Assembly: GCA_016165875.1 (NCBI GenBank)
Contig: JABBOT010000004.1
Span: 6,393,351-6,457,350 of the forward strand
Length of the DNA stretch: 64,000 nucleotides
Reading direction: 5' to 3'
Origin: Acanthopleura granulata
Lineage: Eukaryota; Mollusca; Polyplacophora; Chitonida; Chitonidae
The translations under genes were made by a program, and so were the position numbers. How positions within the stretch are numbered: the stretch's first letter is position 1; each line of letters begins with the position of its first letter. Positions 1 through 14,700 of the stretch are shown here, one piece after another. The notes beneath the pieces were generated by a model that had not been told where the DNA came from, searched no databases, and saw nothing but the letters and a program-made list of their open reading frames with translations.

Positions 1-2724
1 CTGTAGATGTCCAGTTTGGTAAGTTGATGAGAAATGCTGTTAGAAAAACAATAAAATCTCATATTATTCAATATATATATACCTCCACACAGATAGAGGG
101 CAATACAATTAAACTAGCCAGGACTTCATGCAGATGTTGTACTTTAAATTACATGTAGGTAAACCAATATCTTGACAATATATGATATTTACTGAGACAT
201 TTACTACACTGGGTTTATGCCTTTTAACCTCAGCTGGCGTTTAATTAAGCGATTTGCCCGTGACAATGTAGAACTACATGCATTTACATCCTATTAGTAA
301 TATCTGACCCTTACACTTACTACCTACAGTCGTGTATTCAAAGGCTTGTAGATATTTTCAGCACTCATGCTTTTAGATTTACTTATCTCTATCCTTGAAA
401 TCTTCATGTCTCTTTTCGCCCAAATTTATTTCAAAGGGAACTACAAAGTGTTCAGTTGAAATATGGCGTAGGGGTGAGGAAGTTCTCATTTCTGTTAACC
501 GTCGTACATGTGACGTCAGTTTTATGTGCACAATATACTTCATAACAGCTACATATATTTTTGCTATATTGGATGGTACCGTACTTTCGATCACAGGAAA
601 AGGTCGTGCTGATAGCCTGATATAATTAAGTCCCTGAAACACAAAGTATACAAGGAAAATCTCCACCCTTTGCGTCTTCCGTAGAAAAAGGATTGTTAAA
701 CGAGCCAGTGTATTAATTGACACTTTTGTGTTGCACTGATAAGGAACTAACGCCTGTCATTTGTAATTTCGCATTGCTTGTAGATTTCCAGTACAAAGGT
801 AGAGAGCACTGTGTATACGACAGGGTTCATTACGATGGGCCTACTACTCTGTCATTTCGGCCACAAACCTTTAATAACCAATTCCTACCTTTGCAGCATC
901 TATCCGATTGACGTCTATAGGATGCGCGAACTCCGCCAGCATGGAAATAAAGATAACGGGAACATCTATTGGTCTAAAAGTGTAGCCAATCATTTCCATG
1001 GTGGGATTATTTAAATGAATGATTATATATCAGCCATATCGTGGCCAAGGTGTGTGCATTTGAATTGCATACGAAATGAATCGACATTGCTTGATATTCA
1101 GTTAGGTTTAAATTAAGCATCGTGGCCCATTAAATATCTCGAATATGATTATGAGTAGGCTAACTTAGTATGAAACAAGCTCCAGTTACCTCCGAAGCTC
1201 TTGTACTCATTATGTCTTGAGTACCTTCCGGGCCAACCTGGAGCTAGCAAGAAACGACAGACTCCATTTAGGGGTTACATCGAACATTTCTCTGGGCCTG
1301 CAGCTCACTGAAGGTATTCTTTAAGACAATTCAGTGTCGCTGAGATCAGGACATTATTATACCTATGGCAACTGTGCAAGCATATAGGTCTACTCCAGTC
1401 GAATCTTACTAACGTCAGATCTGGATGACACTCCTCAGGATAGTGATTTGTCGCCAGCTAGATCTGAACCTGTGCACACACATACCGCCAACAAATACCC
1501 CTCGCTATGGTCAAGCCTTACAGAGTCAGAATCAACGTTTCAGTTCAAAAATGAATGAAAGAGTCGGCTTGGTATCTCAGAGTAATCCGAAGTTGCACCT
1601 TCATCTAACGAACCCAAACTCTATGAAATCTGATTTCAATGAGATTTCATAAGCCCTTCTGGTCTGACATCAAACGGAATGCATTTTTTCTGGCTCCGAG
1701 AAGTTAACAAGGTTATTTGATCCTAAGCCAGTTTGGTGATGATTGAATGTATATAACCCAGGTTGTAATTACATAACATACCATCAGCAGAATTTACACG
1801 TGCCAGTGAAATAGGTGCTTGGGGATTTATACTCCTATAATCTCTTTGAAGCATCACGTGACCAAGAACACCAAAAGTTTTATGCGTAACAGACAATCTC
1901 CAAGCCTACTATCTACCTACATTTCATACATTTTTGCTTTGCCATTTTAGCCGCATAAGATTTTCAATTTTGAAAAGTGCAATAATGGAGATTGTTTTGA
2001 CATGTACTACTTCCTTTTTGCTGACGTCATTTCCGGTTATGTAAAATTCATCTCCATGCCTTGGAATGGTGTTAGGCCTTAACACTGCATCTCTAGCTTC
2101 ATTGGTTATGGAGATATACCCACTTTTGGTTTTGATGACATCACTTGCGGTTTCCTAAATTTGCATCTCTAGAATGAGCGTTCAAAACTGCATCAGACAG
2201 ACCGATTTGCAGGACATCATCTGTACAAGTGTAGAAATTATTACAAAATACGAATTTTGAGGTCACATGACATTTTCATCCAATAACAAGTTTTAAAAAT
2301 TTTCAATGGAGAAAGTCCTCGATATCACTCTGAACGTACCTAGACTTACGTACGTGAAACTGCAGTTTAAATTTCAGCCGCTGCAGCCGTTCTGGAGAAC
2401 AAGATGTTTAAAGGTTTTCATTAAAAAGCAATACGGCCGCCAAGTCACGTGATCAAAAATTTCCAAAAGTTTGGGTGCAAAACTTAAGGTCTGTAGCTTG
2501 CTCTAGCGGGCTTATCCATAGATTATTATCTATAGATGCTAAGCCCTAGATCCTTACTACTGCCTACAGCCGTATTTTACCAACATGTCGTGCTCTTCCT
2601 CTCAGTTTGATGTTGGCATCAATAAAACATTTATTTTCCGTAGACCCACATGTCTAAGCTGTTCATTGTCCCTTGTTGTCCTGTCGCATAGCCTCTAGTA
2701 AATGCTCACGGGTACAAAACTCCT
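1..2724. other. Non-coding, gene-poor sequence
   Basis: No supported gene; open frames stay below about 115 codons and lack splice or family support. CRE-like TGACGTCA occurs near 510 and 2,026. Between about 2,020 and 2,240 two units of about 125 bp resemble each other (TGACGTCATTTCCGGTT against TGACATCACTTGCGGTT), which suggests an old local duplication in a transposable element remnant. Confidence 0.6.
2508..2546. repeat. Hairpin-forming inverted repeat
   Basis: GGGCTTA ... ATAGAT, a short loop, then ATCTAT ... TAAGCCC. The two arms differ by three extra bases on one side. It lies upstream of the dispersed repeat copy 1. Confidence 0.45.
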
Positions 2725-3170
2725 CGACGGCAGATTTTGCAGACAAATGAAAACAGTGCCAAAATAGGCCAATTTTTTAATATGGTTAAACGAAAACATT
2801 TTCTAGACCTTCTTGACATCTACTCAGTGGATATCCAAGTAATATTTTCGTATGATATGCCTTTATAACGGCATGATGATAAAACTTCAGAAATGATTCA
2901 ACTTTTCTCCTGTATTTAACATGGGTTATTTAGGCAAGACAGGATGAAACAAATCACTGCAGTTTATCGCGAGAGCGGGAGTAAACCTTAAAACACTGTA
3001 TTCCTTCTGTCCTTTGTCATCGTGTATGAGTCTCAAGTTCAGCGTGTTCAGCTAAAATGTTATCATTTTGTTTTCCCCTTTTATTACCAAGACGTCAACG
3101 CCGGAGTATCAAAATTGCTAAAACGTAACAGTATGGACCCGGGCAGAGGTGTTGGATAACAGCTTTAACT
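2725..3170 (+). repeat. Dispersed repeat, copy 1
   Basis: Collinear similarity by eye to 11,270-11,791. Shared anchors are AACATTTTCTxxACCTTCTTGACATC (2,795), GTATTCCxTCTGTC (near 3,000) and AGCTTTAA at the end (3,161-3,168). It is directly followed by a SINE. No coding capacity is seen; it is probably a non-autonomous transposable element remnant. Confidence 0.6.
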
Positions 3171-3171
3171 A

Positions 3172-3338
3172 ATTTATTTATTTGATTGGTGTTTTATGCC
3201 TTGCACAAGAATATTTCACTTATACGAAGGGAGTCAGCATTATGATGGAGTAAACCGGGCACAGCCCGGGGCAAACCCTTGACCGTCCCAACGTTGCTGG
3301 TAAACCTTCCCATGTACGACCGTGGAGGAGGCAAGCAT
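3172..3338 (-). mobile_element. tRNA-derived SINE family A, 5'-truncated
   Basis: On the plus strand it starts with the tail side (TTTATTTATTTGATTGGTG), followed by a body with TATTTCACTTATACGA, a CCGGGC/GCCCGG inverted pair and CCTTCCCATGTACGACCG. The tRNA-like head is missing. The body matches the copies at 31,062, 40,618, 54,456 and 56,241. Confidence 0.82.
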
Positions 3339-6300
3339 TAGGATTTTAAACACGCCACTTAGGAAAGAGGATTAGACGGAAGTAATTACTCAAAAGAATT
3401 CAAGAAAATATCCAGATAAGATTTACTATTTTTCTCCCTAACATGCAGAAGTTGCTATTTCATACATAGGGTTTGTGCCTAAAAAAAGGAATGTAACGAT
3501 ATAGATAAGTATACATGTGTGCAAATGAACATCATCGGTTATGATGAACTCGCGCCCAATAAGGCGTTAACTCATATACATAAAGAAAACCGGCTTTTGT
3601 GACTCGTAGTATACATAAAACACACTTTCGGTATGTCCACAAGCTAACGCCATTTTTCTGATGCTCGAAAAATGTGGCTTTTAGGAATTGTCGTAAAGGA
3701 CCACGCAAATCAAAAATCTCAGGAAACGTGAATGGACATGAAGTTTTGGTATAACACTCACAGGTGAGGTATGACTACAAAGTGACGAGGATATGTCAAA
3801 TAACCTTATGGTAGACCTTTCGGCCTAATGCCAAAGGTTATATTCAGCACTTAGTTTCACTACAGATACCATCAGCTTTGTTCGACTGGTGTCCCTCTTG
3901 TATCTCGTCCGTGGACAAATGCTAATCAGTCAGCCTTGGAGACATGATGTTTGTAGGCCGTCCTAGGCAGGAAACTTACTATACTATAACTCAGCAAATA
4001 TATAGGCCTGAATATTGCACATAGTGTTTAAATACTGCTTTTGGGTAGTATGCCATAACTCCAGAGACATAAAATAAATTGTTCTCAGAAATGATATACA
4101 GTGCTTTGGAGCAGTTAGATAATTACTCGGGGTAATGTATTTTACAATAACACACCATGTAAAGCTACGTTACCAGCACATGCTTGTTACCAACACAGCC
4201 TTTAGCCTACAATCAAAAGTATCAATAAACTGACACTGCACCATACATCAATCATTGGAACCTGCAACCACTCACGGCCATATCGGCCCGCTAACATAAT
4301 GGCTACACTCCCAGATCGTCTCTTGGCATAATTTCGGACGAGGCTTGTTCGGCACTTTGGCATTTTCAGGAACTAGATTTTGCTTTTTGCAGCCATTCTA
4401 ACAGAGTTTCCGCTTCCCGGTGCCAATAATGCCCACCTTTCAGCGTTTTGTTCCGGAAGTGATTTTTATGAGAATGCTTCATTATGCAATTAACCTATGA
4501 CTGCATATGTCAATGTTGACATTTAAGAGACTATTTATACTACATTATGAAGGTTGAAAATGTTGCTACCACAAAGAAGTAAGATGATATCTTTGTCCTG
4601 CCACTGGGCTATAGATACTTTATCTCATTCGAGAATGATGGAAATAGCAACAGGATATGCGTTTCTACTGACATCCCAGATGAACTGCCCTGGTATAATG
4701 ATGATAGTGAGAATAGCAATTATATCACTTCGGCGGAAGAGCCATAATCAGCAAATAAATAAGACAAGTGATAAATGATAGGCGCTACTTTAATTTATTA
4801 ACGTTAATGGATTTATTGATCTCTCTTTAACCAGACGGAGCATTATATTTCAGAGCCCTCACACATTTTGCAATAAAAATAAAATATAATACACTAGAAA
4901 ATAACGCATTTTTTTTAAAGTGGATAAGATGCTTGTCTTCCAGTCTCTAGATTGTGAGTTATGGGACCAATCCAGGACCTGGACAAGGAATTTATGATTC
5001 TTCCCTCACCGTTGGAGGGGCTTTGGTGACTATAAGCCGTTAACGACACTTGCATATGTGGTCATATGTACACTGTGATCATCTAACCTGTCTCCCACCA
5101 ATAAGGTGTGCATACATCCCTAAAGAAAAGTTTCATCGATAACTATTGGCAATTTGGAACATGTCATGAGTTGTCAAAACAAAGTAATTTTTTACTTAAA
5201 TTAATGCCATTCACCTGGGGTGTTAAAGCACTTCATTTATAGTATATAAAAATAGATATTGAATGCACATAAAGTTGAAAGTGAGAGAGGAAATGTTGGA
5301 CCATTTTAATGAGCTATCAACGAATCCATCCCTACACATGCAACCAATTTAATTCAATGAAATTTACTACTAACACAACGTATCTCCTGTACGTTGGTTT
5401 AAGTGCACATGAAGTTAAAAAATAATGTTTTCCTCAAATGAACGGCCTAGGAACTGTGCTGAGAAATTATATTTTTACAGTAGCTTGTAACCCTCAAATA
5501 GCACAAAATAGATTTATTACTATAAGGATACTAAGGTAGTTCATCAGAGATGACTTCACAAAAACTTGATTTTTTTTCAAAATGTTATTTAGATAAGGGA
5601 AAATCTTATGAAGAAAGCCGTCGCGTCACATAGATATAATCCGAAAGGGCTGTCATATTTCATACTATTATAAAAACATGATTCATAACCCAGACAAAAT
5701 TCTAGAAGGATAAAATAAATAGCTCTGGGCTATTGCCTTGTAGCCTTGCGCTTCGAATGTCTCCGACTCTGTGGTTTCACCCTTGATGTTCACTTAAACT
5801 ACAAAAAAGTGCTTTCCGGTGAAAGCATTTTGCATGAGATTTGAGTGTCGTTTGCAACAATGTCCACCAAGCATACACACAGATGGCTCTGGAGAGATTT
5901 ATTGATTTAGTTTGTTTCTTTGACTGATGCCTACTGCCAGGAATTTGCCATTTATGCCATGGTGGTCAGTTTTAAGTCTGGAAGATTACGGCTGGAAGAG
6001 ACCGAAGTTCCCGAGGTAAGGCTGTGGAGATATATGCGTTATAACATGGTAGGTGTTATTTACACCCATGTTTATGTATGAGGATAGACAGAGGATTCAT
6101 AAAATAATAATTTACTTTCCCGTCAGTCAAACGCCAGCCTATAATTTGATTCCGAGAAGACAACAGACTGTAATTTGACGACTGCTGAGTTTGACGTTTG
6201 CATTAATAGTTCAATTAGCTGACCAGTGTCCAGGGACTGCCGAGACCGTGGAAATGAAGTGTAGGCGTCGTTCTAAAATAGTATCGATCATGCTGTATTT

Positions 6301-6712
6301 TGGATATTCAAAAGTTATGTGTACCGATATTAACCAATTATCCCACAGTCCTTCTATTACCACGCCTCCAGGACACATGTCGCGTGGGTTTGCTGGAGGT
6401 ATCGACGCACGAAGACCCTAGGATCAGTTGTAAACTGTCCACTAAGTAGGGGAATAAGAATTGTTAAACCTCAACGAAATATAAGAAAAACGCAGTACTG
6501 AACAGCCCTTCAGGTGACAAAAAAATTAGCACTACTTGGTCTGGAGTTGAAAATAGACAAGGCTAAACAAAACGACCATGATTGGCGTGAACCCTTAAGA
6601 CAGCCTAAGGCATAGAGGTGGGTCTGTCTCTGACGTGATTAAAGGAAAATACAAGGCTACTAGAAACTAGTAAAAGGAACTGAGTGAATGACGTCAGGTG
6701 GTCAAATATACC

Positions 6713-6731
6713 ACCCCCCCCCAAAAAAAAA
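6713..6731. repeat. C-run followed by A-run
   Basis: About nine C and nine A in succession. Simple sequence. Confidence 0.85.
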
Positions 6732-8244
6732 CTGAGTTGTGCGATGACGGGAATATCATGAATGAAATGCAATTAGCCCTAAACACTTGACCATGTTGTA
6801 AATGCAGAAACACATATTTTTTTATGTGTGTGTTACAAACATGTTCAGTGAGTAGAATGAATCAATATAAAGAATCTTTTTTTGCAAGTTTGAGGGCTAT
6901 AGTCTGTGTGACTTCAAACTAAACCACTGTCATAATTCAATTCTGTGTGAAAACTTCTACCTTTCAACGGGAAGTCCACTTATCTCAACATGATGAAAAT
7001 AAACCAAAATTGTATACTGGCAATGTATCACCTAAATATTTGTGACTAAGTCCGTCTGGGTTATGCGAGTTAGCATGATAAATATTCACGTTTAAATGTC
7101 TCTATAGCTTACATGGATACTACCCTGGGTACTATAAAACGTGAGTCTACATTGCTAGGGCTGGGAAAGTTTAAATGTAGGGCCTACATATTTTACATCC
7201 AATATGGATCCTGGCCAACCTGGACGAGAAAATCAAACTTCTAAACTATTCAAGAAAGCAGAGCTGAGATCAGCCTGTTAACTTGAAATTCTTCCCTTTG
7301 GTTTGGGTGTGTATTCATGTATCATGTGGACAATTTCACTCGGAAAACTACTTACAGAGCCGTTGAAAAGCAAACATTTATCTTAACATTGTATTCTCTA
7401 CAGACAATCCTAACATCATTAACAGATGCTTTTTCCTTCTGTTTGTTTTCAAATTTGAGTGCATGTATTACAAAAAATATATTACAAACACACAGTGTCG
7501 AATGCACAGAACCTTGCGTAACTATCTGGCAAAGAAATGTGCATTATAAAACATTCTTTGAGGAGTCGTCCAGTCTTAAATAATGGATGCACTATTCTCG
7601 ATAGAACTATCCCATCCAAAAAACAGACCGACTAGGTGATTCAGCGTATAACTAATCGGTAAGACTCCAGCTTGTTGGAAACGAAAAACTGCCAATGTAA
7701 TATAAATGTTCGCTTCAGAGGTAAAAGCTTTATTGGAATTTCTGCTGAGTAACATACGGTATTAGAAGGTGGTGAAGGCCCAGCGGGTTATATCCCCGTG
7801 GTCTAACCAAGCATTTAACATGATTTACTAAGGACGGGATTCTAAATGGATCGATAGAGAAACGTCTCACTACAAGCTAAATATGGGGTCTACTGGCCAG
7901 ATTGCCCTGCTGGCCAATCCTGAATAACTCCGAAAAACCACGTGACAGTTAAGAGTTAGGTGTGGGGCGGTGGCTATTGGGGTGGTTGTAAATTGTAAAA
8001 AGCTGTGAGGGTTAAGTCCATCATTGTACCATTGTTTCGCCATCGTATCGCCAGATACGGAGGTCACAAAGCACACGTAGCCTAACGTTCATGTATCTGT
8101 CATGGCAACCATGCAGTATTTTAGGTATCAGTATTTCAGTTTACGAAGCTTTTAGATATTAGTAGTCCTGTTAACGAAACCTTTACACATTAGCTGCTAA
8201 GTTTACGAAGAGGTGGCACAAAAACACGAAGCGAATAGACAATG

Positions 8245-8279
8245 GCACGAAGCGATGGCACTGTGACATTGCTTCGTGC
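8245..8279. repeat. 13-bp stem hairpin
   Basis: GCACGAAGCGATG and CATTGCTTCGTGC flank a 9-nt loop; 12 of 13 positions pair, and the other is a G-U pair in RNA. CACGAAGCGA also occurs just upstream at 8,225, so the arm is part of a small local repeat (ACGAAGC) between 8,205 and 8,300. Confidence 0.5.
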
Positions 8280-11269
8280 GAGGGTCTCATGGCTTCGTAC
8301 CTTTCCGCCTCCTCCTTTGTATGGCGGTCTTTTAACATCGTCTCGTCGCCATGCAACTGCGTTCACACAGCCCGTGAACTCGTTCAAAATAGCATGGATA
8401 AAAGAAGATAAGGATTGGGGAGGTGGCATCAGAGTGGATTTACAGGCCCACTGATGGATGAAGAAAAGGGTGCAGGACAAAAAAACTGCATGGGAAATAG
8501 TGGAGATCAACAGTTGAGACCAATATTGCATTGATCAGCAGTAATCCATGATAAACGAGAGGTGCATAAACACGAGAGGTTGGATGAAAATGTGTTTACA
8601 GAAAGTTAACCTTAACGAAACAGAGCTGAAACCCGAAGAAACTTGTGAAACTCCCGGGAGCGAACCATGACAGAATGCTTGAATACCTGTACGTAAAACG
8701 AGGAAAAGTCCGACAGTAACTTGCCAAAGGTCTGCAGTTTACCCTGGGCACTACACCCACAGAGCTAACCGCAGTCGTATAAGAAAAGTTTACGCCGAGT
8801 ATACGCCGTTAAACAACAATGAAATAGTTCAGATGAAGACATGATCGACGCCAAGGAAGAAAACAGCAGTTTTTTAATTATTGATGAGAGTACAAAAAGA
8901 CAGGTGCCATATAAAACATGGAGTGGAACACATAACAAGTAGCACCCCAGCGGTGTGGAGATGTTGTACGAAACATCCTACAGAAAATATAGCGCGCAAA
9001 GAATGTAAAGGATTGCAAGTATCGACAGTGTGGAAGAGAACATGCAGACTGAAAAAAGAGCCATTAAAAAATGGCAGCCCTGTAAAATGAGGTCGAAATA
9101 ATCTTTTATTTCTTCATTCCATCTAATCTTATTTAACTTCACTCGCTTTTAAAAATAAGCCTGGATTTTGGGGAGAAAACGAAGGATTGGTTTAGTGCGT
9201 GTTCTGTGATATTTTACAGCTGATGTTTACAGCAAATTAGCCATTAGCCAATTCCACAGTCTGGCCAAACTGAGGTACATTCTAGTTCGAATCATGTATT
9301 TCTTTGAAACTAAGCATAAAATGTTAATCTCAAATACCGGCAAAAAATGAATCTGTCAAAACGGATCAGTACATATTCGTGCATTTCATGTCAAACTCCA
9401 CGGAAAAGGTATGCAAAAGTCTTGGGAAACACGGGAGAGAAAATTAATTTATACGAAATGACTTTGAATTCACCGCGGCCTATCATTCATCTTCTTTATG
9501 TCCTTATAGAAACAACAGATACATCAACGTTTATTACAAATAATGCATGCGCACATTTAATCTTGTTTCCAAACCAGTTCACAGCTTCCCTTTTCTAAGG
9601 ATGAAAAATAAGTCAGTGATGCAAAGGGATTCTGTGTTAGAGAAGGGGCCAAGCCCTAGCTTGCGGTCTATAACCCTGGATGAGGGATTCTGAGGACATC
9701 TGTTTGATGATGATATTATATCTCCCAGCTAATCCGCCTTGGCGTCAAGGAACATCCAGTATCAAAGCTAAGCTGATTCTGTCGTCGACTGAGTGACTCC
9801 AGAGAGAAAAGCTCAACAACTCCACGTAAGCCAACCTCACCCAATTTCTTTCAAGTCCTTCATCAAATTAACCGGTTGCACATGTCGCAAGAAAATTGCT
9901 CCAGGTCAATCGTTTGTCTCGCAAATACCATCTTTAGCTTAAAAACAAGCATGCAGGGAAAGATATAAAGATTTACGCGACAAACATTGTGCACGACACG
10001 ACAGGCACATCACCAATTGTACCAGAGCTGCGAAATATCAAATGGAACAAGGAGATCAACAATCGCACTACAGTGGCCTAAATTTTAGAACTTTTGTTTC
10101 TTAAGCCAATACCTTGGTTCAAACCCAAGTCATGCCTAAAAAACCGGGTGAAGTTTGAAATGTTCATTGGTCTTTTTGGCGGTAAAGTGTTACCCAAAGA
10201 CAGGAATTAACAATACCCCACACATTTTAAGCCTGAACCTGAAATAAACCCAAAAGTCAACTAATATGTACGGTAACTGTAATCGACCTGATCAATGCTA
10301 GGTTATTTTCCATATATTTTCAAATGCTAGGTTCACTGTATGAACAAACTGTGTGTATTGAAGTTCAAATAATTTACTGGGACACAATGGCACAAATGAC
10401 CAAGCCACCATGACAACAATAGTATCTTCATCACACACGCAGTTGGATATTCTCGTTGGATAATGCTAGTCCCTACATATCTATCCTGATAAATTTTATT
10501 TTAATTTGGCTTTTTTACCTTTATTTGCAACAGTCTCAAATGTTTTTCTGTAAAATTTATTTGATAAGCCCTGTCGTCATTCACGAAAACATTTTCTGTC
10601 GTTTATCTTGCGATCAGTTTCTTCAAATCATTGTTTTTAAACCAGTCGTTTAAATTTAGAACTTATCAATGATTTATTATCAGCAATTTTTCAGAATCAC
10701 TGTCAGTTTGTATAAAAACAAAACACTGACTTTTTAAGCCGCAAATGAGAATGTCAAGCCAACTTGTCCAACGCTTACTAAAAATCACATTTACTCCATA
10801 ATTAACTTATTTTCATGTGATAGTGATTCGAGCATAATTGTGAAATTATTTCTTCTAAGGTCAATGAATCTGCTCGAAAATTAAGATGAAAATATGAGAG
10901 ATTATTAATTTAATGTGTGATGAGCGACATATTTTTATACACTGAAAGTTAAATATCGCCATGTAGTTTCACATTGACAGGAGGTAAGGCCTCGGCTACA
11001 AATCACTTCTGCATGATCTTAAAAAGGTTTCGTTGCATATGTAGGGGTTTAGACCTTTGACAGTCAAGGTGCTGCATTGATTAGAAAACTTTTGGTACTT
11101 TCGGGGTTTTGTCTGGGTACGTAGTTTGGCCGCCATTTTGAATTTTATCAAAAAACAATGTTCTTCTCTCAAAACCTCCTGAACCTATTGGGCTGAAATT
11201 TTATATACCTCTACTACACATGGTGACATACTTATAATGTAATCGTTTTAAATTCAATATTCAAATTAG

Positions 11270-11791
11270 GATCTGACAGACCACTGAAAATGGTGCAAAG
11301 CTGGGCGAACATTAAAAATGTCTAAACTGATCGAGCAAAAACATTTTCTGAACCTTCTTGACATCAGGGCAATGAATTTGCCGACAAATATTTTTTCCTA
11401 TGTTCTGTGGTTTTTACACTAGTGTGGTAAAACCGTTTAAGACGTGGTTAAAATTTTCTCAAATATTTAACTTAGGGGCTTTGTGTAAGACAGCAGGAAA
11501 CCAATCGCTGCATTTTACCGCGGTGACGGGAATAAACCATTCAACAATGTATTCCCTCTGTCTTTTGTTATCAACTAGAAGATCAAAGTTGCGTTATCTC
11601 CAAGCCGGTGTGTAGTACTACGTCTATTGTAGATATTTGGCACTCTCGGGTTCAAATCCTGCGTGTGCTTTTCAGTTTTATTACTTTGATCTCTCTTTTT
11701 TATCACAATGACGTCAACATCGGACTACCAGAAATGGTAAAAAAAGCAAAAGCGTTGACCCCGGCAAGACTATTTTTTGTAATAGCTTTAA
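11270..11791 (+). repeat. Dispersed repeat, copy 2
   Basis: Collinear with 2,725-3,170. It carries about 70 bp extra around 11,590-11,670 that includes GGGTTCAAATCCTGCG, a B-box-like sequence, so this copy may hold a small tRNA-like insertion. Identity outside the anchors is low. Confidence 0.58.
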
Positions 11792-14700
11792 TTTACATTT
11801 ATAATTATCCTATCGGTATGCAAATACGTTCATTAATTTTTGTAAGAGTACTATTATAGTAATATGTCTTTAATCTCAATGGAATCAAATAAGTCTTGTC
11901 GCCTATTCCAACCGTAGAACCGTATAGCCATGAATGATAATCATCTGAGAATATCATACTGGTTTTTTTCAAGCCAATATATAATGTTTATAACGGCTAC
12001 GATGTTTTTTAATCCTTTAAAAAACAGTTGTCAGTTATTCAGTTTTCAGTACACAACCTATGCCCACGTATCGATATCTAATATAGCCGACAGTCAAATT
12101 CAGAAAATAGCCCTTATCAAAGTCTCACATGCAGCTAGTTTCATGTGACGAACCACATTTGATCCATTTCATTTCATTGTTTGGTAAAGGTCTATCTAGG
12201 CAGGGGTTGTGCCAAAACACGGACTGCACAGTATCAGATACCCATTCTGTGAAACTGGATTGTATGACAAAAAGTCAAAGTCAAAATAACAAAGTTAATA
12301 TGACTGCTATTTGGTTTGATTGGTAAGTTACTAAAGTAAGAGGCAAACAGGATCTTTTGTTATCCCATAAGACGACCAATAAGGTGGTCGAGTTCTACAA
12401 CCGCTGAATAGAACAGGGGCTTATAGGAGGAGGATTGTCTGGTTTACCTGACAAAGGCAGATGGGGTTTTCCTTTGATTCTGACTGTTTTCCTTCTCCCA
12501 TGTACCTGTTCAAAGACGCCTAGAAATATCCCTTTGTATAATTAAGGCACAAGACATAAATCTTAAAAATAGGTAAATAAACAAATAAATTTCATTCTTT
12601 TCCATCCTCTACTTCAGCACTCGAAGCCCCATAGGTTAAAATTAAGTTTATCTAAGTCTAAGTCAGTTTCATGGAATGTGCCCTAAAAACTGTAACATGT
12701 TTTGTCAGAGGAAATAAATTTATGGAAAGGCACCTATGGGTGTGTCTCCCAGATACTTTTGCTCAGTACACTAGCTCTGAGTCAGATATCTTGAGCGGGT
12801 GTGGTGTAACGTAGAGTTGAGATCTGTGCATCCACCTTTATCCCATTCAGTGCCTCAATATGTGACACAAAGATGGGAGACAGACTAAGAGCATCACAGG
12901 TGTCTTCAAGAGAGCGTTGAATATAGAAGCTGTAGCTTCCAGGAGCTCACAATTTATCTCAAATGCGATGTAGGCTAACAGGTCTTTGTTTGTTCTAGCT
13001 ACATCATGATACCATAAAAAAGCCTTATGGCGAGGTGGTGACAGGTAGTCTAGAATCTGTCACCATGGACCAACTTTTTTTTCAGTCAGGGTGACGCCAG
13101 CAGTGCTTGTCAACGGCCTTAACGCTAACATTTGTTGTTCTGAAGCTTGTAAGGTATCGAAAAGCGTATAGACGAAGGCGGTTGTATTGGTCTGCTTTTC
13201 ATCAACCGTAAACTAGGTCTGCTGTTCATTTTAAGGCCATACCAATCAATCCCTATTAAATGCGTGTGCGCCCAGAGAGACCTTCCCTGTAACGACTCAA
13301 TTTATCAAATTGCATTCGGCTTATTGCGAAACCTTTCACTGTCAGATAGCGCGTAGATGAAGCTGTTGCTGCTCTCTAATCAGGCGAAGTCATTTTCAGC
13401 CGGCACTATTCCAGCCAGCCCAATCTCTGTAGACAACTTTACTATCGATATCCGGACTCGTGAATTTTGTGCTTGAAGGTATAGAATCCTAAGCTAGGTA
13501 TTCATTGCCTTAATACTGAGACATATACAAGTGAGTACGTTAGATAAAGTTTAATCGTTTTACGGCTTTAGCAGGGAAATTGCTTAAAAGCATCAAATGA
13601 AATACTGCTTTTACTTTTTTTCACTTTAATCATTCAAATGGGTTTCTTTAGCAATTAAGTACAATGATATAAATTTGGTCTGCACAGCAAATGAGTCTGT
13701 ATCCATGTAATAATAACATATACAGTCAATTTAATAAATGATGGTACTACATAATACTAGCTTTTGGAAACCTTAGTTGGTTTTCAAGGATGGCGAATGC
13801 ATGGAAATTTCCAAAACCGACTATGTATACACAAATTTAGTACTGTGTAAAGGCTCTTGAAACATCGTCGGTGTCAATACAGTTTACTGGGTGTGATGTT
13901 GGATTAATTTAGCTTATACTTTACTTACAAAGGCTTATCTATCTGTACATTATAAATATCAAGGAACATATATATAATGGAAATTACGCGTTGAATACCC
14001 TGAGAGGAACAGAGACGATGTTATTGTTCAAGTCGGATAAGCACTTGGGAACTTACAATGGTTTTTTATTATTTGTGTATTTTGAGTTTTGAGTCCAATA
14101 TTGTTTAGTTTGTTGTGTTGAGATTATGTCTAGACAAGGTTCAGTGGTCTTTAAACGGAAAGGTTACGATACTAGAGAAAGAACTAGCTGGATTCAGCAA
14201 TTCTCCCGTGGAATTAATTTTCTGATGGTTTCGTCGATGCAAGAACTATGGCATTCTCAGTAATGACTGTTCACGCGATTTTAATGTTACAGAACCTTCC
14301 TTTCTTATAATTTCTGACCATTACTGGTCTTCGAATTATGGTTGTCCTCTAACGAATGACTCATTGTCCAGCAATACCTTATTCCGCTCACACCGGGATC
14401 CAATTTCCCCTAAAACGTTGTCCGATTATATGAATACAAGGAAAAGAAGGAAATCTCTAGATGAAATTCCTTGAGCGTTTGTACTGATCTAAGAAGCTGC
14501 TATTAATAACTGGTTGTACGGTAATGTTATGAACCCGCCTAAAAAACATTATATCATATTTTTTAATTTATATTTGCGCTAACCGGGTCAGTGTTTGACC
14601 TACATTTTTCCCCCTGAGTACGTTGTGAACTGCACTGGAATTCAGTCGCATGTTCTCGAGGCTTCTGTGTGTATCAGTTTCGTGTCATTGTAAATAGAGC

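Larger units (their letters stand above)
3339..11269. other. Non-coding, gene-poor sequence
   Basis: No convincing coding sequence on either strand. GC-richer patches occur at 4,260-4,450 and 8,220-8,460 (the latter with the hairpin). Otherwise AT-rich unique-looking sequence. Confidence 0.6.

Noticed and set aside
11645..11665. B-box-like GGGTTCAAATCC considered as a tRNA gene
   Set aside because: No A box at the right distance and no acceptor or anticodon stem can be folded. More likely part of a repeat.
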